Position numbers and translations under genes: made by a program. From Methylococcales bacterium (GTDB lineage: Bacteria; Pseudomonadota; Gammaproteobacteria; Methylococcales; Methylomonadaceae), in the NCBI GenBank assembly GCA_028714175.1, contig JAQTMV010000012.1, forward strand, positions 1-43,661: DNA of 43,661 nucleotides. The letters are read 5' to 3'. This document shows, piece after piece, positions 34,280 to 42,366 of the stretch. The notes below the pieces were generated by a model. That model was given only the letters and a program-made list of their open reading frames with translations. It searched no databases and was not told where the DNA came from. Positions within the stretch are counted from its first letter, which is position 1, and every line of letters begins with the position of its first letter.

Positions 34280-34435
34280 ATGTTGCTATCCGGCTGGAAA
34301 ATCGCTTATTGCGCCGATGCCCAAGTGTTCCATACCCATACCGCATGGCTGCAACAGACATTCGGTGGGGCATCCGGCGAGGGTTTTACGCTTCGTCATC
34401 TCGGAAATGCGCTTCCCGATGAAATACGCCCCTGA
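34280..34435 (+). pseudogene. Possible fragment of a family 2 glycosyltransferase
   Basis: The 51-codon frame starts MLLSGWKIAYCADAQVFHTH, which strongly resembles the GWKIAY...A.VFHSH segment near the catalytic end of GT2 enzymes such as rhamnosyltransferases. After it the text loses the family pattern and stops at 34433-34435. Nothing before it completes the enzyme. It is best seen as a remnant; chance similarity cannot be excluded. Confidence 0.4.
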
Positions 34436-34618
34436 CTGATTCCCTCCGCAGTGCTGCTGACAGGATTGAAGGCTCGGATCCAAGCTGGGCGGCCTGCATC
34501 CGGGATTGCCGTGAGCCATTCGTAGATGCTTTAGCCTGCATAATGCCTACTGGTTTCGCAGCTTGCCATAAGCCTCTTCGGCGAAAAAAAGCTGCGTGCT
34601 TGCATTTCTCAGCAGCCA

Positions 34619-36331
34619 TTACAAACGATAAAGCGGTTCCAGACTGTTATCATCGGTAAGGGCTATTTTTTCTCTGGCCTTATTTTCGGTAAACGCCTGA
34701 AAGAGCTTTTTACCTTGCCACTGTTGCATTTTCTTGCCGTATAAGGTGTGATTCAAATGCTGGATTTCATCTCTTAATCTGGCGTCACAAAATACCGCGA
34801 TTGCGCCCAGATTTGAAACCTTGTATTTTTGCCGGCCCCACTCAAGCAAGGCATCTTTAGCCGCTACGGCATTGTTATCGCTGCACGCTTTTTTTAAGTT
34901 TTTAACAATTTCTTTTAAACTGATTTCTGCATCATTGATTTCGATAACCTGGTTTTTAACGGGCCGTTTGGTTAAGAAATAAATCAATGTCAGCAGCCAT
35001 CCTGAAGCTAAAAAGATCGAAACCCAAAGCCACTTGTTATTTTGCTGTGGTTGAATAGCCGGTGTTGCTTCAATTTTCCGTGGGCTTACTGCTGTTACTG
35101 CCGAAGTGGTTGCTGTTGCCCGTGTTTCAGCGCCCCCAATCGCCGTTATTGTCGTTTCAGGAATTCTGGCAACTTCAACTTTTTGACTTTTAGTATTAAA
35201 CCAGGGGATTTCTAAAGCAGGTAATTTGTAGGTGCCGCCTGTTGATGGAATCAGGGCAATTTTTTCTTCTCTGAAAGCCAGCAAGCCATCGGTTTTTTTC
35301 TGTTCCTGTAATATGGGTTGGTCAGGATAGGCTTTTAACTGATCATTGGTTTTTGTCGTATTTAACTCGGGCAGCTGTCCGACTGTTGTACCTTTTGCCA
35401 GCAAGGTCAAGGTCCTGGTCAAAGGTTCCCCGACCTTCATTTGTAGAATATCGCCCGACCATTCCTGCTTTAAAATCAGTTGTTCTGCAGATAGCCAATG
35501 CTGTCCGGTAAAAGATGCCGGCGCCGGTTTTACATTCAGTGTTATCGCTTTTGTCTCAACTCGTTTGGTTTTGGTTATCTGGGAATTAAAAAAGCTATTA
35601 AAGCCGGGGCGGTTGTTAATGGCTACTACTTCAGCTGTTAATACCAGCGGTTTAATAGTTAATTGCCCGCTTTTTTGCGGAAAAATAGCATATTTCCGTT
35701 CAGTCACCGAGTAATTCACGTTATTTACCTGAGTATTATAATTACTGTCTTCACCCAGTTTTTCAATCACCGCATCAGCTAATTCCGGTTCATTCAAACG
35801 CGCCTGAGAGATATCGACTTTTGTATATAAACGCAAGGTGTAAATCACCTGAGATTGTATATAGGGGCTTTCCGGTGTCGCCTCAACCTCCATAAACAAA
35901 TCCTCATCGTTATTAACAGCTTTATTTGCTGTATTTTGAGCAACCAGAATGGTAGACGACAGGCTGACATCATTACCAAAGTGCACTGGCGGAATAACGA
36001 GGCTGCCTGCCCGTTTGGCCATCACATCGAGCGTCCATTGAATCGTCTTGCTGGATTTTCCGTTAATCCACGATGAACTACTGCTGTTACTTTGGTTGAG
36101 TATGGAAAAATCCTGTTCCAGCGGTCTGAAATCTGGGTCATCGTCAGGTGACTCGGTTGCAGTAAAGATTATCTGGAAAGACTCATCAAGACTGACCGGA
36201 TTACGATCTACCGAGACATTAATGTCTGCTGCGAATAGGCTCTGAGGCGCATAGATCAGCATAAGCAGGAGTAAAAACAATGAGGTATTTGATAGGGCCG
36301 GTTTTTTAGTGTTTATATATTTCATTATCAT
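34619..36331 (-). CDS. batD: BatD-family protein (orphan)
   Basis: BatD proteins are envelope proteins usually encoded with MoxR ATPase, BatA and BatB in an aerotolerance-associated operon. The 570-aa product has a signal peptide (to about residue 35, SLFAADINVSVDRNPV after it), a long periplasmic beta-rich part with the family start DRNPVSLDESFQIIFTATES, a membrane helix near 437-457 (WLWVSIFLASGWLLTLIYFL) and a cytoplasmic helical tail. There is no bat or moxR partner in this window: downstream (left) is decayed sequence and upstream (right) is a divergent SLATT-like gene. The first ATG is used, with GGAAA seven bases upstream; a second ATG is two codons later. Confidence 0.88.
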   Translation of the reverse strand: MIMKYINTKKPALSNTSLFLLLLMLIYAPQSLFAADINVSVDRNPVSLDESFQIIFTATESPDDDPDFRPLEQDFSILNQSNSSSSSWINGKSSKTIQWTLDVMAKRAGSLVIPPVHFGNDVSLSSTILVAQNTANKAVNNDEDLFMEVEATPESPYIQSQVIYTLRLYTKVDISQARLNEPELADAVIEKLGEDSNYNTQVNNVNYSVTERKYAIFPQKSGQLTIKPLVLTAEVVAINNRPGFNSFFNSQITKTKRVETKAITLNVKPAPASFTGQHWLSAEQLILKQEWSGDILQMKVGEPLTRTLTLLAKGTTVGQLPELNTTKTNDQLKAYPDQPILQEQKKTDGLLAFREEKIALIPSTGGTYKLPALEIPWFNTKSQKVEVARIPETTITAIGGAETRATATTSAVTAVSPRKIEATPAIQPQQNNKWLWVSIFLASGWLLTLIYFLTKRPVKNQVIEINDAEISLKEIVKNLKKACSDNNAVAAKDALLEWGRQKYKVSNLGAIAVFCDARLRDEIQHLNHTLYGKKMQQWQGKKLFQAFTENKAREKIALTDDNSLEPLYRL

Positions 36332-36514
36332 TCATCATTTCCGGGTTTGCATATTCCTTGTAGGAATTTCGATAAAAGTGCAAAATACAACATTTTAGCA
36401 TTTGCGCCTATATCAACAAACAGATAAGATAATCAAGAAAGTTAATGCCTTGATCAGTGCAGGTAAAACTTGAACCCCTATTGTTTGATTGCTCAATCCA
36501 AAAGAGGTGATGTG

Positions 36515-37144
36515 ATGGATCCCGGTAATGAAGTCAGTAACGAAAATGTAAAGCCTATACGTCAAAATAAGCCCGGTAGCGATCTGCAGCCCGCAATGAG
36601 TTCTGAACTCTTCTGGGATGAAGAACATCGTAGACAATCGCTGGAAGTCGTCTACAAGCGCGCCGAGAATCATGCCCTTAGTGCCATAGACTGGTATCTG
36701 CACGCCAAGCGTAGCAAAAAAAACTGTGCTCAATTCCTTCGGCTCGGAACAATCGCATCATCGGCCGTTGCGGGTCTTTTGCCGTTATTGAGCCAGATAT
36801 ATCAGGCTCAGTTGTCTTCCTTGTCTCCCGCATGGACCACAATAGCGCTTGGTGTAGCGGGTGTATTAATGGCCATCGACAAGTTTTTTGGTTGTTCCAA
36901 CGCCTGGATGAGGTTTATCGCTACCGAACACAGGATCAGGCAAGCACTGCATGAGTTCCAAATGGACTATGATATAGAACAGTCCAAATGGGAAAACAAC
37001 TTGCCGAATCCCGAACAGGCACAAGCAGTGTTGGGCCGCTGTAAGACATTTATTTCCCAGGTAGATACAATTATTCTTCAGGAAACAAATGAATGGCTGG
37101 TTGAATTCCAGAATGCCATCAAGCAGAAAGAAGAACCTGCCTAG
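36515..37144 (+). CDS. SLATT-domain-like two-TM protein
   Basis: The 209-aa product has the form of SLATT proteins: a helix before the membrane (YKRAENHALSAIDWYLHAKR SKKNC), two hydrophobic helices (FLRLGTIASSAVAGLLPLLS and PAWTTIALGVAGVLMAIDKF) separated by a short loop, and a long helical cytoplasmic tail (RFIATEHRIRQALHEFQMDY and so on). In known systems SLATT domains are predicted pore-forming effectors next to nucleotide-signal sensors or enzymes such as SMODS or SLOG proteins; none is nearby. The ATG at 36515 is chosen over an upstream TTG (36470) because AGAGGTGA stands directly before it. Convergent with hopJ, eight bases apart. Confidence 0.7.
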   Translation: MDPGNEVSNENVKPIRQNKPGSDLQPAMSSELFWDEEHRRQSLEVVYKRAENHALSAIDWYLHAKRSKKNCAQFLRLGTIASSAVAGLLPLLSQIYQAQLSSLSPAWTTIALGVAGVLMAIDKFFGCSNAWMRFIATEHRIRQALHEFQMDYDIEQSKWENNLPNPEQAQAVLGRCKTFISQVDTIILQETNEWLVEFQNAIKQKEEPA

Positions 37145-37152
37145 GAGAATGT

Positions 37153-37524
37153 TTAACTTAACGGCGGTGATGAAAGCGCCGTCAATGCCTCGCCTTTAAA
37201 ACAAATACCCTCCCAGCCATAGTGCATGAAATTTCTGATGTTCTGGTGGCCAGTGCCGTTGGGAGTATTTAAAACATCCAGTCGATAATAATCGCCGAAC
37301 AGGTTTAAAGTTTGTTGCTGATCAAGTTGGTGCATTTGAGCAAAGGCGAAAATTTTGCAGGAACCTTCGTTGGTACCGGCTTTGTTGACCAAGGTATGTT
37401 CATTAAGGCCGTTGCTAAATTCTGTGGCTTCGTAATAATAATTTTCAGTAATGACAGCGATGGTTTCATCAAAACTGACGGCGATATTATTGGTTATTTT
37501 TTCAAGGAACAGGGCAAGTGACAT
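37153..37524 (-). CDS. HopJ type III effector-family protein (chromosomal homologue)
   Basis: The 123-aa protein matches the HopJ family (PF08888): IAVITENYYYEATEFSNGLN, NKAGTNEGSCKIFAFAQMHQ, TLNLFGDYYRLDVLNTPNGT and HQNIRNFMHYGWEGICFKGE are all family text. The family is named after a Pseudomonas syringae effector but is spread among free-living proteobacteria, where it is probably a cytoplasmic protein of unknown role. No secretion system is visible here. It starts three bases after smpB on the same strand, so it is co-transcribed with it. Confidence 0.88.
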   Translation of the reverse strand: MSLALFLEKITNNIAVSFDETIAVITENYYYEATEFSNGLNEHTLVNKAGTNEGSCKIFAFAQMHQLDQQQTLNLFGDYYRLDVLNTPNGTGHQNIRNFMHYGWEGICFKGEALTALSSPPLS

Positions 37525-37527
37525 GGT

Positions 37528-38013
37528 TTATCCCTTTTTCATAATCCGGGCCTTTTCTCGTTGCCAATCGCGGTCTTTCGATGTAGCGCGTTTGTCGTGC
37601 AGTTGCTTACCTTTTGCCAGACCGATTTCCAGTTTAGCCCGTCCGTTTTTCCAGTACATGGACAGCGGAATCAGTGTGTAACCTTTGCGTTCTACCGAAC
37701 CAATGAGTTTGTTGAGTTCGTGGCGGTTCAGCAATAATTTTTTAGCGCGGATGGCGTCCGGTTTAATGTGCGTGGATGCCGACAGAAGGGCAGAAATGTG
37801 GGCGCCTGACAGCCATGCTTCTCCGCGTTTTAATACGACATAACTCTCTTTTAGCTGAACACGACCTTCCCGGAGACTTTTAACTTCCCAGCCTTCCAAA
37901 ACAATCCCGGCTTCAAATCGCTCTTCAATAAAATACTCATGCCTGGCTTGTCGATTAACAGCAATCGTTGCGTTTTGCTGGGTTTTATTTTTTTTGGACT
38001 TTTTATCGGCCAT
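37528..38013 (-). CDS. smpB: SsrA-binding protein SmpB
   Basis: SmpB binds tmRNA (SsrA) and brings it to stalled ribosomes for trans-translation. The 161-aa sequence has the typical [20 protein letters not shown] followed by [15 protein letters not shown], then [20 protein letters not shown] and the basic C-terminal tail [20 protein letters not shown]. The ssrA gene is not in the window. It is divergent from the symporter-ratA-rnfH operon and leads a two-gene operon with hopJ. Confidence 0.98.
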   Translation of the reverse strand: MADKKSKKNKTQQNATIAVNRQARHEYFIEERFEAGIVLEGWEVKSLREGRVQLKESYVVLKRGEAWLSGAHISALLSASTHIKPDAIRAKKLLLNRHELNKLIGSVERKGYTLIPLSMYWKNGRAKLEIGLAKGKQLHDKRATSKDRDWQREKARIMKKG

Positions 38014-38102
38014 ATTGAGCTGGTTTTTGATTTTTTAAACTGACGTAAAGGAATAATTTTGCTATTTTACTCGATATTACTGCAACAGTCAGAAAAGCTC
38101 AC

Positions 38103-38156
38103 CACGAAGGACACAAAGAGCACGAAGAAAAAGCCTAAAACTTCGTGTCCTTCGTG
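38103..38156. repeat. Nested inverted repeat, CCACGAAG family, copy 2
   Basis: CACGAAGGACAC (38103-38114) and GTGTCCTTCGTG (38145-38156) are perfect 12-base arms, extended outward with one mismatch; CACGAAG at 38121-38127 can pair with the inner CTTCGTG at 38141-38147 instead. Same family as 19308-19376. It lies in the divergent promoter region between smpB and the symporter gene. Confidence 0.75.
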
Positions 38157-38193
38157 ATGATTCTATAACCCTTGAGTTTTTACAGGCGCTCAA

Positions 38194-39555
38194 ATGACGG
38201 ACACAAAAAAATCAGTTCATGGTGCATGGTCATCTCGTTTCGCATTTATTCTGGCAGCAACAGGTTCTGCAGTCGGTTTGGGAAACATCTGGAAGTTTCC
38301 CTACATTACCGGAGAAAATGGCGGCGGGGCATTTGTAATAGTATATCTCGTCTGCGTATTGCTAATCGGCATCCCTATCATGATTGCCGAAACCATGCTC
38401 GGACGGCGCAGTCAGCAAAATCCGATAGGGACAATGGAACTGTTGACTGAAGAAGCGGGCGCGGATAAAAACTGGCATTATTTGGGCTGGATGGGTGTCG
38501 TCGCAGGCATGTTGATCCTGTCGTATTACAGCGTGATTGCCGGCTGGGCTACAGCTTACATATTAAAAGCTTTTGCAGGCAGTTTTTTTGATGCCGACGC
38601 CACAGCGATAAAAGGGATTTTTAACGATTTTGTTGCCAGTCCGATGCAGTTGATTTTCTGGCATTCTTTATTCATGGTGGCAACAATGCTGATTATTGTG
38701 CGTGGCGTTCATAATGGCCTGGAAAAAGCCGTACAGTATTTAATGCCGAGCCTGTTTGTATTGATGATTTTGTTAGTCGGTTATGCAATGACTACAGGGA
38801 GCTACCTTCAAGGGCTGCATTTTTTATTTAAGCCCGATTTCAGTAAATTGAGCGGTGACTCGGTTTTAACAGCGATGGGACATGCTTTTTTTACGCTAAG
38901 CTTAGGGATGGGGGCGATTATGGTTTACGGTTCTTATTTACCTAAAGGTATATCGATTGCCAACACGGTGTTGTGGATTGCTGGCGCCGATACGGCCGTC
39001 GCTTTATTGGCGGGCATTGCCATTTTCCCTATTGTTTTTGCTAATGATTTACACCCTGGCTCCGGCCCCGGACTCATTTTTGAAACCCTGCCGATCGCTT
39101 TTGGCGCCATGACCGGCGGCTGGTTGATGGGCATATTGTTTTTTGTGATGCTGGCAATAGCGGCCTTGACCTCTTCTATTTCCTTGATAGAGCCGGCCGT
39201 TGCGTGGCTGGTTGAAAATAAAGACTTCAGTCGCGAAAAAGCCAGTATCTGGTCAGGGTTCGCAACATGGTTACTTGGCTTGGGTACACTGTTTTCCTTT
39301 AATATCTGGTCCAATGTTAAGTTTTTCGACAGAAATATTTTTCAATTGCTGGATTACTTGACCGCCAATTTAATGCTGCCCATCGGCGGCTTTTGTATTG
39401 CGGTATTTGCCGGCTGGATTATGAAGCGGCAACATAGCGAACAAGAGCTGAATATGCCTAATGAACCAAGTTACCAATTGTGGAAGGTTTTGATTGCTTA
39501 TGTGGCGCCTTTAGCTGTGTTTTTCGTATTCCTGCATGTAATCGGAGTACTTTAA
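38194..39555 (+). CDS. Sodium-dependent transporter, neurotransmitter:sodium symporter (SNF) family
   Basis: Inner-membrane secondary transporter of 453 aa related to LeuT-type amino acid symporters. The first helix has the diagnostic FAFILAATGSAVGLGNIWKF with the unwound sodium-binding part, followed by PYITGENGGGAFVIVYLVCV. About eleven hydrophobic helices can be counted, the usual number for bacterial members lacking TM12. Substrate is probably an amino acid or amine but cannot be told. It ends at TAA (39553-39555) with the ATG of ratA directly following, so the two are coupled. Confidence 0.94.
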   Translation: MTDTKKSVHGAWSSRFAFILAATGSAVGLGNIWKFPYITGENGGGAFVIVYLVCVLLIGIPIMIAETMLGRRSQQNPIGTMELLTEEAGADKNWHYLGWMGVVAGMLILSYYSVIAGWATAYILKAFAGSFFDADATAIKGIFNDFVASPMQLIFWHSLFMVATMLIIVRGVHNGLEKAVQYLMPSLFVLMILLVGYAMTTGSYLQGLHFLFKPDFSKLSGDSVLTAMGHAFFTLSLGMGAIMVYGSYLPKGISIANTVLWIAGADTAVALLAGIAIFPIVFANDLHPGSGPGLIFETLPIAFGAMTGGWLMGILFFVMLAIAALTSSISLIEPAVAWLVENKDFSREKASIWSGFATWLLGLGTLFSFNIWSNVKFFDRNIFQLLDYLTANLMLPIGGFCIAVFAGWIMKRQHSEQELNMPNEPSYQLWKVLIAYVAPLAVFFVFLHVIGVL

Positions 39556-39987
39556 ATGACTATCGTTAAAAAAAGCGCACTGGTTAAGTTTTCAGCACAG
39601 CAGATGTTTGACCTGGTTAATGATATCGAAGCCTATCCGCAATTTTTGCCCTGGTGCAGCTGCAGTCGGATTATCAAGCGTGAAGACGATATTGTTGAAG
39701 CAGAATTGACGATTTCCAAGGGCGGCTTCAACAAATCGTTTTCAACAAGAAACAGGATTGACAGGGGGGGGCGAATAACGGTTTCTTTGCTTAACGGACC
39801 ATTTTCTTATCTGGAGGGGGTATGGAATTTTATGCCCTTGCGAGAGGATGCCAGCAAGATTTCACTGGATTTGGAATTCGAAATGTCAGGAAAGCTGGCC
39901 AGCCTGGCATTTGGAGCCGTCTTTACCCAGATATGCAATACCATGGTGAGTTCTTTTATCAGCCGGGCCAAACAAGTCTATGGCTGA
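39556..39987 (+). CDS. ratA: RatA-type START/coenzyme Q-binding domain protein
   Basis: A 143-aa START-like protein of the RatA (YfjG)/Coq10 family. In Escherichia coli RatA was reported as an anti-association factor for ribosomal subunits, while eukaryotic Coq10 binds ubiquinone. The family opening (KSALVKFSAQQMFDLVNDIE followed by AYPQFLPWC) and the end (FTQICNTMVSSFISRAKQVY) are clear. No gap separates it from the symporter gene, and it overlaps rnfH by eight bases. The ratA-rnfH pair next to smpB is a conserved gammaproteobacterial arrangement. Confidence 0.95.
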   Translation: MTIVKKSALVKFSAQQMFDLVNDIEAYPQFLPWCSCSRIIKREDDIVEAELTISKGGFNKSFSTRNRIDRGGRITVSLLNGPFSYLEGVWNFMPLREDASKISLDLEFEMSGKLASLAFGAVFTQICNTMVSSFISRAKQVYG

Positions 39988-40264
39988 TGTATTGATTGAT
40001 GTTGAGGTGGCTTACGCGACACCTGAACGACAAGTGATTCTCGCCCTGAAAATGCCCGAAGACGCTACAGTCGAACAGGCGCTAAACGCATCAGGTTTAT
40101 TGAACCATTTCCCTGAAATTACCTGGGCCGATATTAAGGTCGGTATTTTTGGCATGGTTTGCAGGCTCGATAAGACTTTAAGAAAGGGTGATAGGGTTGA
40201 AATTTATCGGCCCTTGATTCATGATCCCAAGGAGGCAAGACGGCAGCGGGCGGCAAAGGGATGA
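39980..40264 (+). CDS. rnfH: RnfH family ubiquitin-like protein (RatB/YfjF)
   Basis: A 94-aa beta-grasp protein of the RnfH/UPF0125 family, also called RatB. Family landmarks are IDVEVAYATPERQVILALKM, the hydrophobic GLLNHFPEI, VGIFGMVCRLDKTLRKGDRV and EIYRPLIHDPKEARRQRAAK. Function is not well defined; it is encoded with ratA, and in some bacteria with the rnf electron-transport genes. It overlaps the ratA 3' end by eight bases. Confidence 0.95.
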   Translation: MADVLIDVEVAYATPERQVILALKMPEDATVEQALNASGLLNHFPEITWADIKVGIFGMVCRLDKTLRKGDRVEIYRPLIHDPKEARRQRAAKG

Positions 40265-40366
40265 GCGGCAGTTCATTTTTTCATATTGTTATACACTTTG
40301 CATTTCAACAACGGCACCTTCATTTAATCTCCTGCTGGAGAGGGGATTTAAAAAGACGGCAATAGT

Positions 40367-40498
40367 ATGCAAACACTATTCAAATGTCTGGCGTTAATCA
40401 TCGCCTGGCTGGATTTCAAATTCCGTGTAATTAATACAATAAGGCATAAAACCGCTACCTGGAAAATTCAGGCGCAGTATCCAAAGTCGCTTAGTTGA
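40367..40498 (+). CDS. Doubtful 43-residue ORF downstream of rnfH
   Basis: ATG at 40367, TGA at 40496-40498; reads MQTLFKCLALIIAWLDFKFR and onward, with a short hydrophobic start. The ribosome site is weak (AAAAGACGG at 40350-40358). It stands about 100 bp past rnfH and is the only frame in the 267-bp spacer. It may be chance. Confidence 0.2.
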   Translation: MQTLFKCLALIIAWLDFKFRVINTIRHKTATWKIQAQYPKSLS

Positions 40499-40531
40499 CG
40501 TGTTGGCTAACGGCGAATGCAATGTCTTGAT

Positions 40532-40927
40532 TTATTTGGCAGGTGCTAATTCAAAAATAATTAATTCAGCAGAATCTTCGCCAATATTTTCTACAGACAT
40601 TAAGTTCCCGGATTCCCAAAACACATCGCCGACAGAGTATGTGCTGGGTTTGCCTCCTTCAACGACTTTTAGTTTGCCTTTGACAACATAACGGGGTCCT
40701 GGTCCTTCATGGCTATGCCAGGGTGTTTTAAAGGCCGGCGGAAAAGTGACTCGTATTATTTTGGCGTTAATGTTATTGTTGGGAAGCTCAACCTTTTTTT
40801 CCAGTAGAAGCGTTCTGTCAAGAGTTGGTTTTTCCTGCGCGGAAATAGTCCGGATATTGATACAGAGTAATGCGGTAAGCATCACCAGAAAAAATCCCGC
40901 TGATTTGATGGTTTTTATTGTTAACAT
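40532..40927 (-). CDS. Secreted cupin-domain protein
   Basis: A 131-aa protein with an N-terminal signal peptide (SAGFFLVMLTALLCINIRTI, cleavage probably near SAQ) and one cupin barrel. Cupin motif 1 is visible as TPWHSHEGPGPRYVVKGKLK (H, H and possibly E as metal ligands) and motif 2 as YSVGDVFWESGNLMSVENIG, in which a usual H is replaced by N or S. It would act in the periplasm. Substrate unknown. The start has GGGAG eight bases upstream. No operon partner. Confidence 0.85.
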   Translation of the reverse strand: MLTIKTIKSAGFFLVMLTALLCINIRTISAQEKPTLDRTLLLEKKVELPNNNINAKIIRVTFPPAFKTPWHSHEGPGPRYVVKGKLKVVEGGKPSTYSVGDVFWESGNLMSVENIGEDSAELIIFELAPAK

Positions 40928-41090
40928 CTGCTGGTCTCCCGGTCTTTTGTTTTAAAGAATAAATTCAACTAATAAGATAAACTGAAATGCGTTTTGTTCA
41001 AACAGGCTTTTCCTTATAGTTGATTAAGCGCATAGTAAACGGATGAAGAAAGTATACGGCTGATCCATTGAGATTCAGAAATTCGGGCAA

Positions 41091-42359
41091 TTAGACTGGA
41101 CTCGGCCGGGACAGCTGTGTTTCGATTAAACTGACTGCTGCGGCGACACCATTGTGACCCTGCATTTTCCGGCTGTAGCTAAGCGCATTGTTACTCAATG
41201 CTTCAGAATTTAGCACTTTTTGTATGGTATTCGCCAGACTGTGTGCATTCACTTTTCTTACTGGTAACGGAGCAAACGCCAGGCCCAGGGTCTGCAACTG
41301 ATGTCCCCAGAACAATTGTTCGTCTATAAACGGCACCACGATTGACGGACAGCTGCTGAGCGTTGCGGCTTGCGTTGTGCCTGAGCCACCGTGATGCACG
41401 ACTGCCGCACAATGCTGGAATAACGGTTGATGCGGATGTTTGCCGATAAAATAGAGTTTATCCTGGCGGCTATCGGCAGGATATTGCGCAGAGCTGGTTT
41501 GGATGATCGCCCGGCAACCTGCCAACCGAGCGGCTTCGACAAATAAATCCATACTCCATACGGGAGCTGCCTGCTGCAAGCTGCCGAAAGTCATATACAC
41601 CGGACGTTGGCCTTCTTCAAGAAAGCTTTTAACGGCCGATGGAATCGGCCAATCTTGAGCGTCTTCAGTCAGATTTAAAAATCCGCAAACACGGTTGTTG
41701 GGTGCCCATTCCTGATGAAATGGACAAAATAACTCATCAACAGCGACTAAATTGAGTTCTTGCGAGGTAAAAAGTCCAGTCAGAATGTTTTCGACCGGTG
41801 CTTCGCCTTCCGCCAGCCATAAACGCATCAAAGGTTTCTTGAGCGCTCGATTGAACATCCAATCCAGCATTTTCCACGACAGTTTATTGAGAAACATGCC
41901 GAGATCGGGAAAGGGAAACGGCGCTTGCCTAGTCGAAGGAATCGCGGCGTGGCAAAACGTCACGGTAAAATGCGGTTTGTGCTGGCGGGCTGCCGCCAGT
42001 TTTAACGGATACAGAAAATGATGTCCGATCACACAGTCGTTATCGTGCACCAAATGTTTTGCAGTTTCGTATATGGCCTGCTCGTAAGGAAATAACGCTT
42101 CGTCCAGCAATGCTCTAAGCCACGTCAGCGTGTTCATGCGCAAGGTGCGCTGGGCAAAATTCTGTATGTCGAAGTCTATGTGCCGGGGAATTTGAAGATA
42201 GCGGATGTTTAAATCGGCACAGATGTCCGTATAATCCTTATTATCTATGCTGGTGGCGGCCAGCGTGACGCTATGTCCGGCTTTCTGCAAGCCCTGCGCT
42301 AGAGCCAGCATCGGTCGTATATCGCCGTTGGAGCCCCAGGTTTGGATGCCTATTTTCAC
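41091..42359 (-). CDS. GT1-family glycosyltransferase (UGT/sterol glycosyltransferase-like)
   Basis: A 422-aa GT-B-fold enzyme. The N-terminal domain starts MKIGIQTWGSNGDIRPMLAL, the acceptor-side motif of GT1 enzymes such as sterol 3-beta-glucosyltransferases and macrolide glycosyltransferases (GSxGDxxP). The C-terminal donor domain has VYMTFGSLQQ and HHGGSGTTQAATLSSCPSIV followed by VPFIDEQLFWGHQL, the signature that binds the nucleotide sugar. The acceptor could be a lipid, hopanoid, carotenoid or small metabolite. It starts seven bases after the short-chain dehydrogenase on the same strand, so both are one operon. Confidence 0.9.
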   Translation of the reverse strand: MKIGIQTWGSNGDIRPMLALAQGLQKAGHSVTLAATSIDNKDYTDICADLNIRYLQIPRHIDFDIQNFAQRTLRMNTLTWLRALLDEALFPYEQAIYETAKHLVHDNDCVIGHHFLYPLKLAAARQHKPHFTVTFCHAAIPSTRQAPFPFPDLGMFLNKLSWKMLDWMFNRALKKPLMRLWLAEGEAPVENILTGLFTSQELNLVAVDELFCPFHQEWAPNNRVCGFLNLTEDAQDWPIPSAVKSFLEEGQRPVYMTFGSLQQAAPVWSMDLFVEAARLAGCRAIIQTSSAQYPADSRQDKLYFIGKHPHQPLFQHCAAVVHHGGSGTTQAATLSSCPSIVVPFIDEQLFWGHQLQTLGLAFAPLPVRKVNAHSLANTIQKVLNSEALSNNALSYSRKMQGHNGVAAAVSLIETQLSRPSPV

Positions 42360-42366
42360 TGGTTTG

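Noticed and set aside
37153-37524. HopJ-family gene as evidence of a type III secretion effector
   Set aside because: No secretion genes are nearby; the family is widespread in free-living bacteria and here is coupled to smpB.
41203-41542. Additional minus-strand ORFs within the GT1 gene
   Set aside because: Shadow frames of the glycosyltransferase coding sequence.
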